A DNA stretch of 64,000 nt, from the NCBI GenBank assembly GCA_949825045.1, contig OX463807.1, forward strand, positions 41,746,749 to 41,810,748, written 5' to 3'. The notes under the pieces were generated by a model. It saw nothing but the letters and a program-made list of their open reading frames with translations. It was not told the DNA's origin and made no database searches. Below are positions 1 to 9,868 of the stretch, one piece after another. This stretch comes from Argyresthia goedartella. Lineage: Eukaryota > Arthropoda > Insecta > Lepidoptera > Argyresthiidae. Within the stretch, counting starts at the first letter, position 1. The number at the start of each line of letters is the position of its first letter. Made by a program: the position numbers and the translations under genes.

Positions 1-1128
1 TTCTTTAAGATTGATATGTTCTCGTTGCAATGACCTGCTTGCACGTAAAAAGTTCTTCGCATTTTCGCTATGAATGTGGCGTGGTGTACTCTTGCGAGCT
101 GATAGTCTTCTGATTGCTGTTAAGAATGCTGAGGACGTTAAGTCTGAGACTAACTCCAGGTGAACTGCTTTTGTCACCATGCACACGAACACTGCAACGT
201 AGCCTGTTTAATATTTATGCTTCGGAACGCACCTCCTCTTGTTGCGCGACTCGGAACGGAAACAGAGCCGCAGCTGTCACTCGTACGGAAACGAGAGGAG
301 AAATTGGAGGTTATCTTTTCCTTACTCTTTGTCTTGTCTCGTCGGTGAGAACAAACATGTCGGCTCGGGCATCGTGATTTTGATGGTATTTCGGTTCCAA
401 TTATCAAATACAGGCGTCGGGCCTGGTCGGAGTGTTGATCATCTACATCGTCGGGAAATAAGTAGATTCGCGTCAGCGGTCAAGTGATCCGTGTCGTGAT
501 TGAAAATCGTCGTATCGGACGGCGATTCCACGTGTCGGCAGGCAGCACGCCGGCGGCAGCGTCGGGCAGCGACAGCGAAACGACGGCAAGGTTTCGACTC
601 CTCTCCTATCCCAAACTGTGCCCTTTTCCCGAATTCCCGTCTCGAAATCGAGCTTTCGATCTCCTGTCTACGGTGACAAGGTCAGTAAAAATTCATTCAC
701 TTCTTTTCTCTCACGTGTTGGCAAAAGCACACCCCCTTCGGATTCCACGCCGTTCGGTAGGCGTGGAAAATTAAACATTTTGGTAGCAGGAGCGCGGTTT
801 TTCTAGTGGGAAATCATCGATTCATGGTTGCCTTTGTCACATTGTAGTTGGGAGAAAAGAATATCTCAGATTGGCTCAAGTCGGCAATGAGTCTGTGGTC
901 GGTATACCACGATTAAAGTTCATTTTCGGTAAGTGAAAGTATACGTGCCAATTTAGTTAACAGTTGTTATAAATTTGTAGTCGGAAACTACTGTTGTTGC
1001 GCATAAAAGATTGAACAGTCATTCTGCGAAGCCTAGATTGTATTACTTGCGGTAGAACGTCGGGTTCTATAGTCCTACAGTGTTATTTAAGTTTACACAG
1101 CAGGGTCGGGCTATTTAAGGGGTATTTA
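1..1128 (+). repeat. Direct duplicate of 6925-8052, spanning a nested-element junction
   Basis: Bases 1-1128 match 6925-8052 at a constant offset of 6924, with only about eight differences that I can see by eye (for example near 57, 805, 825, 872 and 1089). The duplicated block contains 204 bases of the minus-strand outer BEL integrase region, a complete LTR of the inner plus-strand BEL (205-777) and about 350 bases of that element's leader. Similarity stops abruptly after 1128, where a mariner transposase fragment begins. Because old-element flank and inserted LTR are copied together, a second independent insertion cannot explain it. Segmental duplication or an assembly artefact can. The left limit lies outside the window. 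Confidence 0.93.
205..777 (+). repeat. LTR of the inner BEL family (copy A, in the duplicated block)
   Basis: A 573-base LTR beginning TGTTTAATATTTATGC and ending AAATTAAACA, so it has the TG...CA ends expected. It is nearly identical to the LTRs at 7129-7701 and 14118-14688. It is followed by the same primer-binding-site region (ttttggtagcaggagcgcgg) as the intact element but has no downstream gag-pol, because the duplicated block ends 351 bases later. The hairpin loop at 752-759 reads gttcggta, as in the 5' LTR at 7129. Confidence 0.92.
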
Positions 1129-1345
1129 CGCCGGACGTTTTTACGCCTTTCTCACAAAAATGTACCTCAGTTAAGCCCCAATAAGAGACTCCCAACCAAA
1201 CCATGAGTGAGGATGGAAAATGACCTCGTTGGACACGCGGAATACGGTTGCTCGCTTCTTCACTGCTGTGTGTGCTGCGATAGACGACTGGCCGCGCAGA
1301 ATAAAGGCCTGTATTCAAAATCGCGGGAGTCATTTTGAATAAAAT
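1115..1345 (-). pseudogene. Mariner-family transposase fragment
   Basis: The minus strand encodes about 70 residues containing LMVWLGVSYWGLTEVHFCEK. This resembles the block between the first and second catalytic aspartates of mariner-like transposases common in insects. No catalytic triad, start codon or terminal inverted repeats are visible, so this is a short relic. Its 3' side abuts exactly the point where the 1-1128 duplication ends, so the duplication and this insertion share a breakpoint, or the duplication was cut by it. The family assignment is from remembered motif similarity only. Confidence 0.6.
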
Positions 1346-1439
1346 TTATTACCATAAGAATCTATGTTTTATTAAGTTCATTTTGCTATATAAATGTTTA
1401 CATAAATAATAAACATGTCTAAATTATTTCATATTGCAC

Positions 1440-1640
1440 ATGTGACAGAACTTATGACCTGACTATGTATATTTTCAATTGAGTCAATATGTATCTTGTG
1501 GGACTCCAAACCACAGAACAATATTCCAGCTTACTCCGGATAAAACTATTGTAGAGTGTTATCATGGAACGAGGATTACGAAGGTCTTTCGACAGTCTTG
1601 ATAGGAAACCAAGCAACAGGTTACAGGATAGCTGTAGGTA
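1440..1640 (-). pseudogene. LINE reverse transcriptase C-terminal fragment
   Basis: Minus-strand translation gives a piece with SFIRSKLEYCSVVWSP followed, after a one-base frame change, by HKIHIDSIENIH. This is the post-catalytic thumb region typical of Jockey-group LINEs (compare SILEYCSQVWNP in the Jockey copy at 19-20 kb). It is in the same orientation and logical order as the RT piece at 2137-2356, the endonuclease piece at 2720-3135 and the ORF1 piece at 3654-3825, so all four look like parts of one minus-strand LINE relic. Confidence 0.7.
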
Positions 1641-2136
1641 ATTATAGTGCGACCTAAAATCCCTAAAGTCTAAACTTAAGGGATTAAATATGGCCAGAAA
1701 TGCATCTTTGGCTTCAATTCTAGGCTAAACTAGACAACATAAAAATGTAGGATAAATATATGTTATAAAAGGTCTATTATAAATATGAATGGACTTTTAA
1801 AATTACCGGATATCTGTTATATTTAATACTTAAAAATATTTTTCGCAATGCATTATTATAAAACTAAATGAACAAGCGCTCGGAGACTAAATCAGTTTCC
1901 TATATGAAACTTACACGCAAAAATAGGTAAAAGTAAGGGAAAATTTTTGGTTGTTTTATTTTATTTTTGATGTTATTATTACAGGAGTTTAGTAATATTT
2001 TCTATAATTTTCTCGGTCTCGGAGCTCGGGCTGCCCCGCGGGGCTCTGCGCGGGAGCATGCGTCAGTCTGCTTCGACGCGATGCGATGGGTATTTGTTTT
2101 CTTTGTCTAATTCTCAATGCCATTGGCCTATGTTCA
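1641..2136. other. No recognisable gene; AT-rich filler with a GC-rich patch
   Basis: About 500 bases without a supportable coding region. Most is AT-rich. A short GC/CpG-rich patch at about 2015-2095 shares the string cggggctctgcg with the island at 2357-2545. It separates two pieces of the minus-strand LINE relic and is probably an inserted non-autonomous repeat, but I cannot identify it. Confidence 0.6.
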
Positions 2137-2356
2137 GCCCTTAAGAGCTAACTCCGTGTCCAGTATTACTCCTAAGTCACGAACCGTGTCAACACTGTTA
2201 AGTTTCTGGCTACCTATATTATATTGGTAATCTTTAAATTCGTTATTTGTCGTTGAGAATTTTATAATGAAGCATTTGTCGATATTGAGCCACATGCTAT
2301 TATTCTCGCACCAAGTAGATAGAGAGAGTAAGTCATTCTGTATGGTCATATAAGTC
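2137..2356 (-). pseudogene. LINE reverse transcriptase fragment
   Basis: The minus strand reads TIQNDLLSLSTWCENNSM... and then VDTVRDLGVILDTEL. This is the segment just after the catalytic YADD box in Jockey-group reverse transcriptases (the recurring 'VRDLGV-LD' motif also occurs in the two Jockey copies at 19.4 and 26.5 kb). The catalytic box itself is missing, because a GC-rich island (2357-2545) interrupts the frame where it would lie. It belongs to the same decayed minus-strand LINE as the neighbouring fragments. Confidence 0.75.
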
Positions 2357-2545
2357 ATTATGTGTGGCCTGCCTCGCTCCCCCGGGCGTATGCTCGGGGC
2401 TCTGCGGCGGCGGCGGCGGCAGCGGCGGCTCGACACGGCACGCTCACCGCGAGCTTGCGGATGGTACGCGTCGACCGGCATCAACAGCTCGTCCGCCGCG
2501 CGCACGCCTACCCTCCCCCCCACACCCGGGCTCACTACAACTAGA
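2357..2545. other. CpG-rich island inside the LINE relic
   Basis: About 190 bases of very GC- and CpG-rich sequence (gcggcggcggcggcagcggc core, then a pyrimidine-rich end) in an AT-rich setting. Open frames on both strands are low-complexity Arg/Ala/Pro and are not supported as genes. Similar islands occur at about 2015-2095, 4455-4560, 17760-17950 and 51290-51500. Confidence 0.6.
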
Positions 2546-2719
2546 TCTTATTGCCTATCATTACAATTTGGTACGCTGTTACACTGAGTGAAACCACAGA
2601 AACTTAAAAAACCTTGATAATAATTAGAGACATTACTAGAGCAAGAATATAAATTGAAATCGACAATCACTACTAAGTCCTTCTTTACGTAAGTCCATCC
2701 TACTTTAGTAAGAGTTTTA

Positions 2720-3135
2720 CTATTTATCTAAATAACAACAAATATTCACTCTCATACTCATACTTGGTGGAATATACACTATACATATTACAAACAAAAA
2801 AAATCTTTTTTTATAAACAGAAGCACTAAGAAGTTCAAATGCACATTCGTCTAAATATACTTTATCCGGCATCAATAGTCGCCTCATCTCCAGCCTCGGT
2901 GTGGCCACGACAAATACTCCACCTTGCTTGCGCCCACCCGCTCGGTCACTCCGTAAAATCGAGAGACCTGGGGGTACTACTTCGGCGTCGTGTATTGATT
3001 GGCAACATCCTGTTTCCGTTATTGCAAATAAATCGGTATTATGAAGTTGTAGTCCCACAAAGATTTCCTCTAATTTAGTTCGTAGTCCTCTTACGTTCTG
3101 ATAGTAAAGTTGAATGGTTTTATTTTGTTGATTTG
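2720..3135 (-). pseudogene. LINE endonuclease (EEP) fragment
   Basis: On the minus strand the segment starts near 3135 with YYQNVRGLRTKL, the N-terminal signature of apurinic-type endonucleases of Jockey/CR1-group LINEs. It continues with LFAITETGC (the catalytic glutamate block) and RSDRAGGRKQGGV, and stops after IVYIPPS. Catalytic blocks further downstream (the GDFN and SDH type) are missing, so this is only the first third of the domain. It lies between the ORF1 fragment (3654-3825) and the RT fragments (2137-2356, 1440-1640). Confidence 0.78.
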
Positions 3136-3189
3136 GACTAATTATTTGTTTGACCCGACCTTGTGATTTCCATATCTCTTCATTTTCGA

Positions 3190-3650
3190 AACCAGAACCA
3201 TTCCCTGTATTTCACCTTCACATGCCAAATTTTCGAGTCACACAGCATATCGTAATAACCCTCCGGAACCCTATGATATAGGCGACAAATATAATGACCA
3301 CCAAAATATTTTTTTCGTACTTAAAATGGCTAGCTAAATGACCACCAAAAGTTGCAGAAAATATCGGGGCAAAATACTGTGGTAGCTTAGGTGAAGGGTA
3401 AAAGGGGTGAGCGAAGCGAAGCCCCCTTTATCATTCGTGTTAGGTTGAACATGTAAGAACAACAAAAAATACTTAAAACATAAACTTAAGTAAACAAAAC
3501 ATAAAAAGAAGTTTGGTGATGATTTATCCAAACATAATTTGGTGGACATCCATCCATTTTGGCAGTCATTTCGAATTTATTGGTAGTAAATTTTCGAATT
3601 TTTTGGTAATCGTTTAAACACAAGCCATAATAAATTACGCGTCATCCCTG
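3190..3650. repeat. Unclassified insertion between LINE ORF1 and endonuclease pieces
   Basis: About 460 AT-rich bases separate the ORF1 relic from the endonuclease relic. The motif aatgaccaccaaaa occurs twice (near 3293 and 3337), and a 'gggtgagcgaagcgaagccccc' block, of a kind seen in lepidopteran interspersed repeats, lies at about 3400. There is no supportable ORF. It is probably a small non-autonomous element, not identified. Confidence 0.4.
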
Positions 3651-3653
3651 TCC

Positions 3654-3825
3654 GTCCTGGTCTACACTCTTTCCACCTTGACGTCTACGTTGTTTCCGCA
3701 AACAGTTTCCACGTATTCCTTCATATCTTTTTCTGACACTGTTTTTCGTACCCGCCATACATGGAGGAACCTTTTCTGCTCAATTCCCTTTATCTCTAAA
3801 TCGTTAGTATTTCCGCCTTGCTGAA
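3654..3825 (-). pseudogene. LINE ORF1 fragment, downstream half (split by the outer BEL)
   Basis: Minus-strand translation from the BEL boundary gives GGNTNDLEIKGIEQKRFLHV followed by a segment rich in charged residues. It resembles the nucleic-acid-binding C-terminal part of ORF1 proteins of Jockey-group LINEs. The codon frame continues exactly from the fragment at 22301-22407 once the 18.5-kb BEL and one copy of the CTGAA target duplication are removed, which fixes both the insertion point and orientation. A stop codon follows at the end of the conserved part. Confidence 0.75.
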
Positions 3826-4059
3826 TGTACGGGTTTTAGCCGTACGCTCTTGTTATTGATGATGATTGATAAATGATAAGATTGGATATTGTAAAGGTAA
3901 TTTAATGATTAAGAACAATTACGGAAATGCTATGATAAATGATTTGGACTGCTATGAGCCACGCGGAGCTCTTGCTGTCCGAACGTGAACTGATTTGAAT
4001 AGAAACGACAGCGGCCACGCAGGTCTGCTGAATTGGGAAAATGTGCGGTGTCCCGTACA
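3826..4059 (-). repeat. 3' LTR of the outer BEL
   Basis: 234 bases, TGTACGGG...CCCGTACA, so the ends form a perfect short inverted repeat. It matches 22065-22300 with about a dozen differences. On its internal side, 4062-4075 (ctcccgggcgggag) is a perfect 14-base palindromic hairpin, placed where the polypurine tract would be in the minus-strand element. Confidence 0.93.
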
Positions 4060-4336
4060 TGCTCCCGGGCGGGAGATGAAACATACTAATATGTTTCATC
4101 ATAATGATGAATTGATGATGATAACAAAATATGAAATGTATATATATGAGTTAACCTAAATGAGGTTTAGATTCATAATTGATATAAAATTATTAATTGA
4201 AAATGTTTGATGCAAATTAATTATTAAACTTAAATATTTCAGGCATTTCATCGTCTTTGATTATCTATAGGTGCTACACCTATGTCTTTCTCACTGAACA
4301 TTGTCTTGAAAAGAACACGCGCGATTCTAGCACTCT

Positions 4337-6439
4337 TTAGTGAGGAGGAGCCCTGATCATTCGAATTACGCGGGCCAACACCAACGGTTTTGCTTTTTGC
4401 TCACTCACACCAGGCTCAATGCGCCTATCACTACACACACTGGCATTGACACTGCTGATGATTGCGGGCGCGGCGGCAGCGGCGGGCGAGGGAGCCTCCG
4501 CCCGCGCCCGGCTGCGCACCTGCACGCGCCGGAACGCGTAGAGCACGCATGCGGCTCCTCTAGCTCCAATTATAATAATGATTGCTGCATATTGATGAAC
4601 GTCGTGGTATGATAGTCTCTCTGACAGCTCTGGGCTCTCCTTCATTTGCTTGATCTGCTCACTAATTTCTTTCAGGCTTTGTTCCCGACTACTGACATCT
4701 TCTGTTTCATTATGGATTGTTATGGAGATATTCGTGATATGATTAATTTCTGCCATTCGTGGAAAGTCTATTTCGGAATGAGTCTTGATTTCATTCGTCA
4801 TTTGGTTATGTGAGTAGGTAGTATGATAATCTCATTTGATAACACAACCATGACCTACAGTCATAATTCCAACCTTGCTGAGTCGCTCGGCGGTAATCTG
4901 ACGCTCGCACATTATTTTGACGGTGCATTGTTCGCAGCAGAAGTAAAAATACATGTTGATATTATTTAATTCTGACCACTGATCTTCGCATTCTTTGGTG
5001 AATACTTCGCATCTGTTTAAATCTTTGTTCATTTGGCAAAGACTTGTGTCTGATTTGATTTGATAAACAGTATTCTGTAGATGGCACAAATACGTGTCCC
5101 CGTCGATACTGTGACTGCATGTCTGTATGTCGTTGATTGTTAAGGGCAAGTACGAATCTTTTGATAAATTGATCGCTAAGTGATCTGCGACTGGATTGAT
5201 ACAATTCATCTTTCCATTGACTTGCTGCGGTACTGAGAACACCCTGTATAATTAGTAGGGGTCTCGATTGATGAGTGGAATTCTGATCTCAAATATTACG
5301 TATTGCTGAGTTATTCTTGCTTTTACTTTGAGCAAACCGTATACCTTGTGCATATCTGTCTGTAAATTGCTGATGGGGAGGGAGAGATCTTTTGATAGCT
5401 GTCTTGATATAATGTCGAATTCATCTTGAAGTTGTTTCACACTGATTAAATTGATGCTGAGTTGTCCATGATATACGTCCGTGATAGTGTCCAGTAAGGT
5501 ATGCTGAATTCTCTTTATTTTTTTAAGCATGTTGTTTGCTATGATAACTGATAAGATGAAGTCATTAGTGAACGATACGTCTTGAATCTGCTTGTTCATA
5601 GAATTGTCCAAATTGTTTAGCCGTTGGTTGATGATTTTGTGTTGCTTATTCATGACGTCCTCTGTCCTTTTCAGGAAATTTAATTCAGCTTCAACCACGG
5701 ATGTTTGATTCTTCCATAATTGAAACAAATGCTTTTGATTATCTCTGACGAGTGTGATATCTTTTTGATAGTCTTCCGCGAATTGTTGATCTAATACGCC
5801 GAAGAGGCTGCGTGCGAAGTACCCGACCCCGTCGATAAGCCCACGCCTTTGTCTGGCGTGTGTCTCTGATTCTTGCTGACTGGTCATAACACGGTTGTAG
5901 TACTCAAGTTCACTACAGTCGTGACGTAATTGCGATAAGACCGTGTCGCAATGTTCGTGTTCTTGTACTGAACAGATGTTGCTTAGATATATTGAATGTT
6001 TGCTGAGTGCTATTGTTCCTTCTTGATAGGGCGTCGTGTCGTAGTAGACGATGAGTTTCCATTCATCTCGTACAAGTTGTAAGTTTGATATTTTGTCGAA
6101 GTATAAACCTCGACTTTGATTAAGTGATTTGATATTTATTGATAAACACTGCGAAGTCGTAATAGTTGCCATCAAGAAGAGAAATGATATTAACATTGAT
6201 ACGAAGTTCGATTTCTTTTTGCGACATGACCACAGGTCTGTTTTTTGCTGGCTTGTCGTCCATTCCTTCCCCGTTGCCCTTTTTGGTTGATACTTGGTAT
6301 ATTTGATTCCGACGAGGTAGGTAGAATGGACAACTTGACGATAGGTCGTTTCATTACGCCGTTTTTCGTTTATAGCGTCACAACCCTGACGTAACCGTCC
6401 TTTCCCGGGTGTAAGGCAATGACTTTCCCTAGAGCTCAC
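4337..6439 (-). pseudogene. env: Baculovirus-F-like envelope gene of the outer BEL, two in-frame stops
   Basis: One continuous minus-strand frame is broken only by TAA at 5252-5254 and TGA at 4832-4834, with no frameshift. The first about 80 codons overlap the end of pol. The likely env start is the Met codon at 6196, which opens a hydrophobic signal peptide (MLISFLFLMATITTS). A furin-type RQRR site (nt 5843-5854) is followed by a Gly-rich hydrophobic stretch like a fusion peptide. Next come a long heptad-rich helical region, a cysteine-rich segment, a membrane segment (about 4540-4600, AAIIIIIGARG...) and a GC-rich Arg/Ala/Pro cytoplasmic tail. This layout matches fusion glycoproteins captured from baculoviruses by insect retroelements (known for gypsy and roo). 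By role it would mediate membrane fusion. With two stops it is probably dead. Confidence 0.82.
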
Positions 6440-7128
6440 TTGCCGGCCGGTAAGTTAGCATCATGTATTAGAACGATGTCATCGATTTTGATGTTGTCTT
6501 TGGCTTGTTTCCATTTGCTTTTTGTTGTGATTTGTGAAAGATACTCGGTGCGCCACCTTTTCCAAATGTCTTCGAATATTTTCTGCGCCAACTGCCACCT
6601 TGTTCTTTCGTCTCTCTCTGTTTCGATGATAGTTAACGTCGGTCCATTTGTTAAAAAGTGTGCTGGTGTTAAGTAATTTAGATCCTCTGGGTCTTCTGAT
6701 AATGGACACAGCGGCCTGGTATTGAGACAAGCTTCCAACTGTGCTAATAACGTCGAAAATTCTTCATAAGTTAACTTTTGCTCTCCGATGACTCGTTTAA
6801 GGTGATATTTGAGACTCTTCACCGCGGCTTCCCAAATTCCACCTGCTGAAGGCTATGATAGCGCTATAAAGTGCCATTTGATCTCCATCTCATTGATATC
6901 TGCTAAGAACTCATTGTTTATGATTTCTTTAAGATTGATATGTTCTCGTTGCAATGACCTGCTTGCACGTAAAAAATTCTTCGCATTTTCGCTATGAATG
7001 TGGCGTGGTGTACTCTTGCGAGCTGATAGTCTTCTGATTGCTGTTAAGAATGCTGAGGACGTTAAGTCTGAGACTAACTCCAGGTGAACTGCTTTTGTCA
7101 CCATGCACACGAACACTGCAACGTAGCC
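6436..7128 (-). pseudogene. pol: Integrase C-terminal half of the outer BEL pol
   Basis: The minus-strand frame from 7128 shows VTKAVHLELVSDL (start of the catalytic integrase core, typical of Pao/BEL) and then an SAGGIWEAAVKSLKYHLK block containing the catalytic Glu neighbourhood. NTRPLCPLS, LTPAHFLTNGP and HDANLPAGK follow, the usual end of BEL pol. The FW/KRW zone is present as IWKRWRTEYL. TAG at 6853-6855 interrupts the frame. The 5' part continues at 14689 after removal of the inner BEL and one TAGCC. The end overlaps the env frame. Confidence 0.85.
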
Positions 7129-7701
7129 TGTTTAATATTTATGCTTCGGAACGCACCTCCTCTTGTTGCGCGACTCGGAACGGAAACAGAGCCGCAGCTG
7201 TCACTCGTACGGAAACGAGAGGAGAAATTGGAGGTTATCTTTTCCTTACTCTTTGTCTTGTCTCGTCGGTGAGAACAAACATGTCGGCTCGGGCATCGTG
7301 ATTTTGATGGTATTTCGGTTCCAATTATCAAATACAGGCGTCGGGCCTGGTCGGAGTGTTGATCATCTACATCGTCGGGAAATAAGTAGATTCGCGTCAG
7401 CGGTCAAGTGATCCGTGTCGTGATTGAAAATCGTCGTATCGGACGGCGATTCCACGTGTCGGCAGGCAGCACGCCGGCGGCAGCGTCGGGCAGCGACAGC
7501 GAAACGACGGCAAGGTTTCGACTCCTCTCCTATCCCAAACTGTGCCCTTTTCCCGAATTCCCGTCTCGAAATCGAGCTTTCGATCTCCTGTCTACGGTGA
7601 CAAGGTCAGTAAAAATTCATTCACTTCTTTTCTCTCACGTGTTGGCAAAAGCACACCCCCTTCGGATTCCACGCCGTTCGGTAGGCGTGGAAAATTAAAC
7701 A
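7129..7701 (+). repeat. 5' LTR of the inner BEL
   Basis: 573 bases, TGTTTAATAT...TTAAACA. It has a 7-bp stem hairpin near its 3' end: ccacgcc (7669-7675), loop gttcggta (7676-7683), ggcgtgg (7684-7690). The same loop in the 3' LTR is reverse-complemented. Confidence 0.95.
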
Positions 7702-8368
7702 TTTTGGTAGCAGGAGCGCGGTTTTCCTAGTGGGAAATCATCGATTCACGGTTGCCTTTGTCACATTGTAGTTGGGAGAAAAGAATATCTCAGATTGGCT
7801 CAAGTTGGCAATGAGTCTGTGGTCGGTATACCACGATTAAAGTTCATTTTCGGTAAGTGAAAGTATACGTGCCAATTTAGTTAACAGTTGTTATAAATTT
7901 GTAGTCGGAAACTACTGTTGTTGCGCATAAAAGATTGAACAGTCATTCTGCGAAGCCTAGATTGTATTACTTGCAGTAGAACGTCGGGTTCTATAGTCCT
8001 ACAGTGTTATTTCGGTTTACACAGCAGGGTCGGGCTATTTAAGGGGTATTTAGCCGATTTGCTGACCTCAAAGGAAGTGTGGTTCATAAGAAGCCACTTA
8101 TTATTTTGTATTGTTTTCATAATCAAGTTTGTGGGTTATTTTTGTATTGTACCATATGGTGGCATTCTCTAATTGATTTAGAGTATATATTTATAAGGCG
8201 TATGTCCACAGGGCGACCATATTAAATATTGTTTAGGATTTAATTGTTTAGTGGTTGCCTTGGTTTTTACAACTTAGTTTTAATTTCTGTGCCCAGCGCT
8301 GACGGGAAAGTGCTGGTATCTGGCTGTGCTTAGTTCGGTAGTGAAGCATAGCACCAGAAACAATTCAA
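7702..8368 (+). promoter_or_regulatory. Leader of the inner BEL with primer-binding site
   Basis: The sequence right after the LTR, ttttggtagcaggagcgcgg (7702-7721), occupies the primer-binding-site position. The analogous BEL at 38048 (minus strand) has the related gtttggtagctggagcgtgg. I cannot name the priming tRNA. The remaining about 640 bases to the gag start are untranslated leader with no supportable ORF. The first 351 bases recur at 778-1128 in the duplicated block. Confidence 0.7.
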
Positions 8369-9868
8369 TTGGTAACCATGGCACCTTCACCCTTGACGGT
8401 ACTGCGGTATGGCGTCCGTGAGGAGATGAGATGGCTCGCCCATACTCACAAGTATGTGGAGCGACCTGACATGGACGATGTCCTGCTCAAGCGTGTGGAG
8501 GACGCAATGACACGCGTCGGGAAGGTGTGTCGGCTGGCCGCGGAGGCTGAAGCCCTCGGGCTTACGGATGAGGCTTTGGTGGCTGCGGTGAAGCAGCTCT
8601 GCGCGGATGCTGACCAAGCGATGGAGTGCTTGGGCGACATCGAGCGTCGCGCCGAAAAAATTAAGCGGTCGCGTCGGGATGACCGCGGGGAGGGTAGCGG
8701 AGACCCGCCCCCTAAGGGTGTTGTTGGACGGCTGCCACACCTGGAGATTCCGGCCTTCGGTGGGGCAATTGATGAGTGGCCGGCATTCATCAATTTATTC
8801 GATAGTCTGGTCCACGGTCAGGACGACCTGGACAACGCCTACAAGTTGGCGCAACTCGTGATGGCACTGCGGGGTGAACCGAAGGAGTTGGTCGGTCACC
8901 TAACGGTCACGGTGGGCAATTATGAGATTGCCCGGGTCATATTGTTTGACCGCTACCAACACAAACGGCGGTTGGTTGATGCGCAGCTGGGGAAGCTGTT
9001 TAGCATACCAAGAGTAACCCGGGATGTTGACATCCGGATACAGGTGCTCAACCCTGTGCTGGTGGCCACTAAGGCCCTTCAGAACCTTGGTCTGCCGGTA
9101 GACCAATGGTCATATATCGTGTTATATATGGTTTTGTCACGGTTGCCTGCAGCTGTTCAAAGTCGGTTTGAACAGCTGCATGGGGGCAGTAGCTCGGAAC
9201 TGCCCAAGCTCGTCCAATTAACGGATTTTTTGGAGGGTGAATGCAGGCGATCCGACACATTGGATTCGGAGGCCAGTGTGCAGCGCCAACCCGCGCGGAT
9301 GCGGGAGGGGCCGCGCCCCCCACCCCCACGGGGGGGTGGGCGGTCAAAACAATTTGGCGTTTTGAGTGCCGCGCCGTCGGGTGACGGCTGTGTGCACTGC
9401 GACAGTGCCGGTCATGAAGTGACCAGTTGCGCCAACTTTAAGGCGCTCGGTGTGGCTGCCCGCAGGAAGGTGGTCTTCCGCCACCGATAGTGTTTCGGTT
9501 GTTTGGGGCCGCACCCGCTGAGCGAGTGCTCACGGGCGTCCCCCTGTGAGTGCTGCGGTGGCAAGCACCACATCATGTTGTGCCTGAACCGGTCAGGCCC
9601 ATCGGACGGTCACCAGGGCCGGACTCAGGTTGGTCGGTCACAGGGCCCAACCTGGGCCGGACCCAGTCCCCCTCCGGGCAACGGGAGTCACCAACAGGGT
9701 GACTGGGGTACCCGCGGACGGGACCCCCCCCCCCCCGAGGGAAAGGGGGCAGCGCGGGGGATATCAGGCAGGATAGCTGGGGTTCGGTCGCCGCTATCCA
9801 GGGTCAGCGAGGACGTCGGGCCGCTGGCTCACCGCGTGTTACGGGCGGGTGTCAGATGGCACCTATGA
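8369..9868 (+). pseudogene. gag: Gag of the inner BEL, with one in-frame amber stop
   Basis: Translation from ATG 8369 gives a helical Gag with an FINLFDSLVH segment typical of the Pao/BEL retrotransposon peptidase-associated Gag region. A Pro/Arg/Gly-rich linker follows, then C-x2-C-type zinc knuckles: VHCDSAGHEVTSC (about residues 345-357), CFGCLGPHPLSEC and CECCGGKHHIMLC. A TAG at 9488-9490 lies between the first and second knuckle. The frame before and after it is the same, so either it is a nonsense mutation or it is read through. The frame ends at TGA 9866-9868. Gag would form the particle and bind RNA. The closest relative in the window is the minus-strand gag at 35540-37518. Confidence 0.88.

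Noticed and set aside
2360..2591. Overlapping Arg/Ala/Pro-rich open frames on the plus strand
   Set aside because: They are by-products of the CpG-rich island, with low-complexity composition and no recognisable domain, and the minus-strand LINE frame better explains the flanks.
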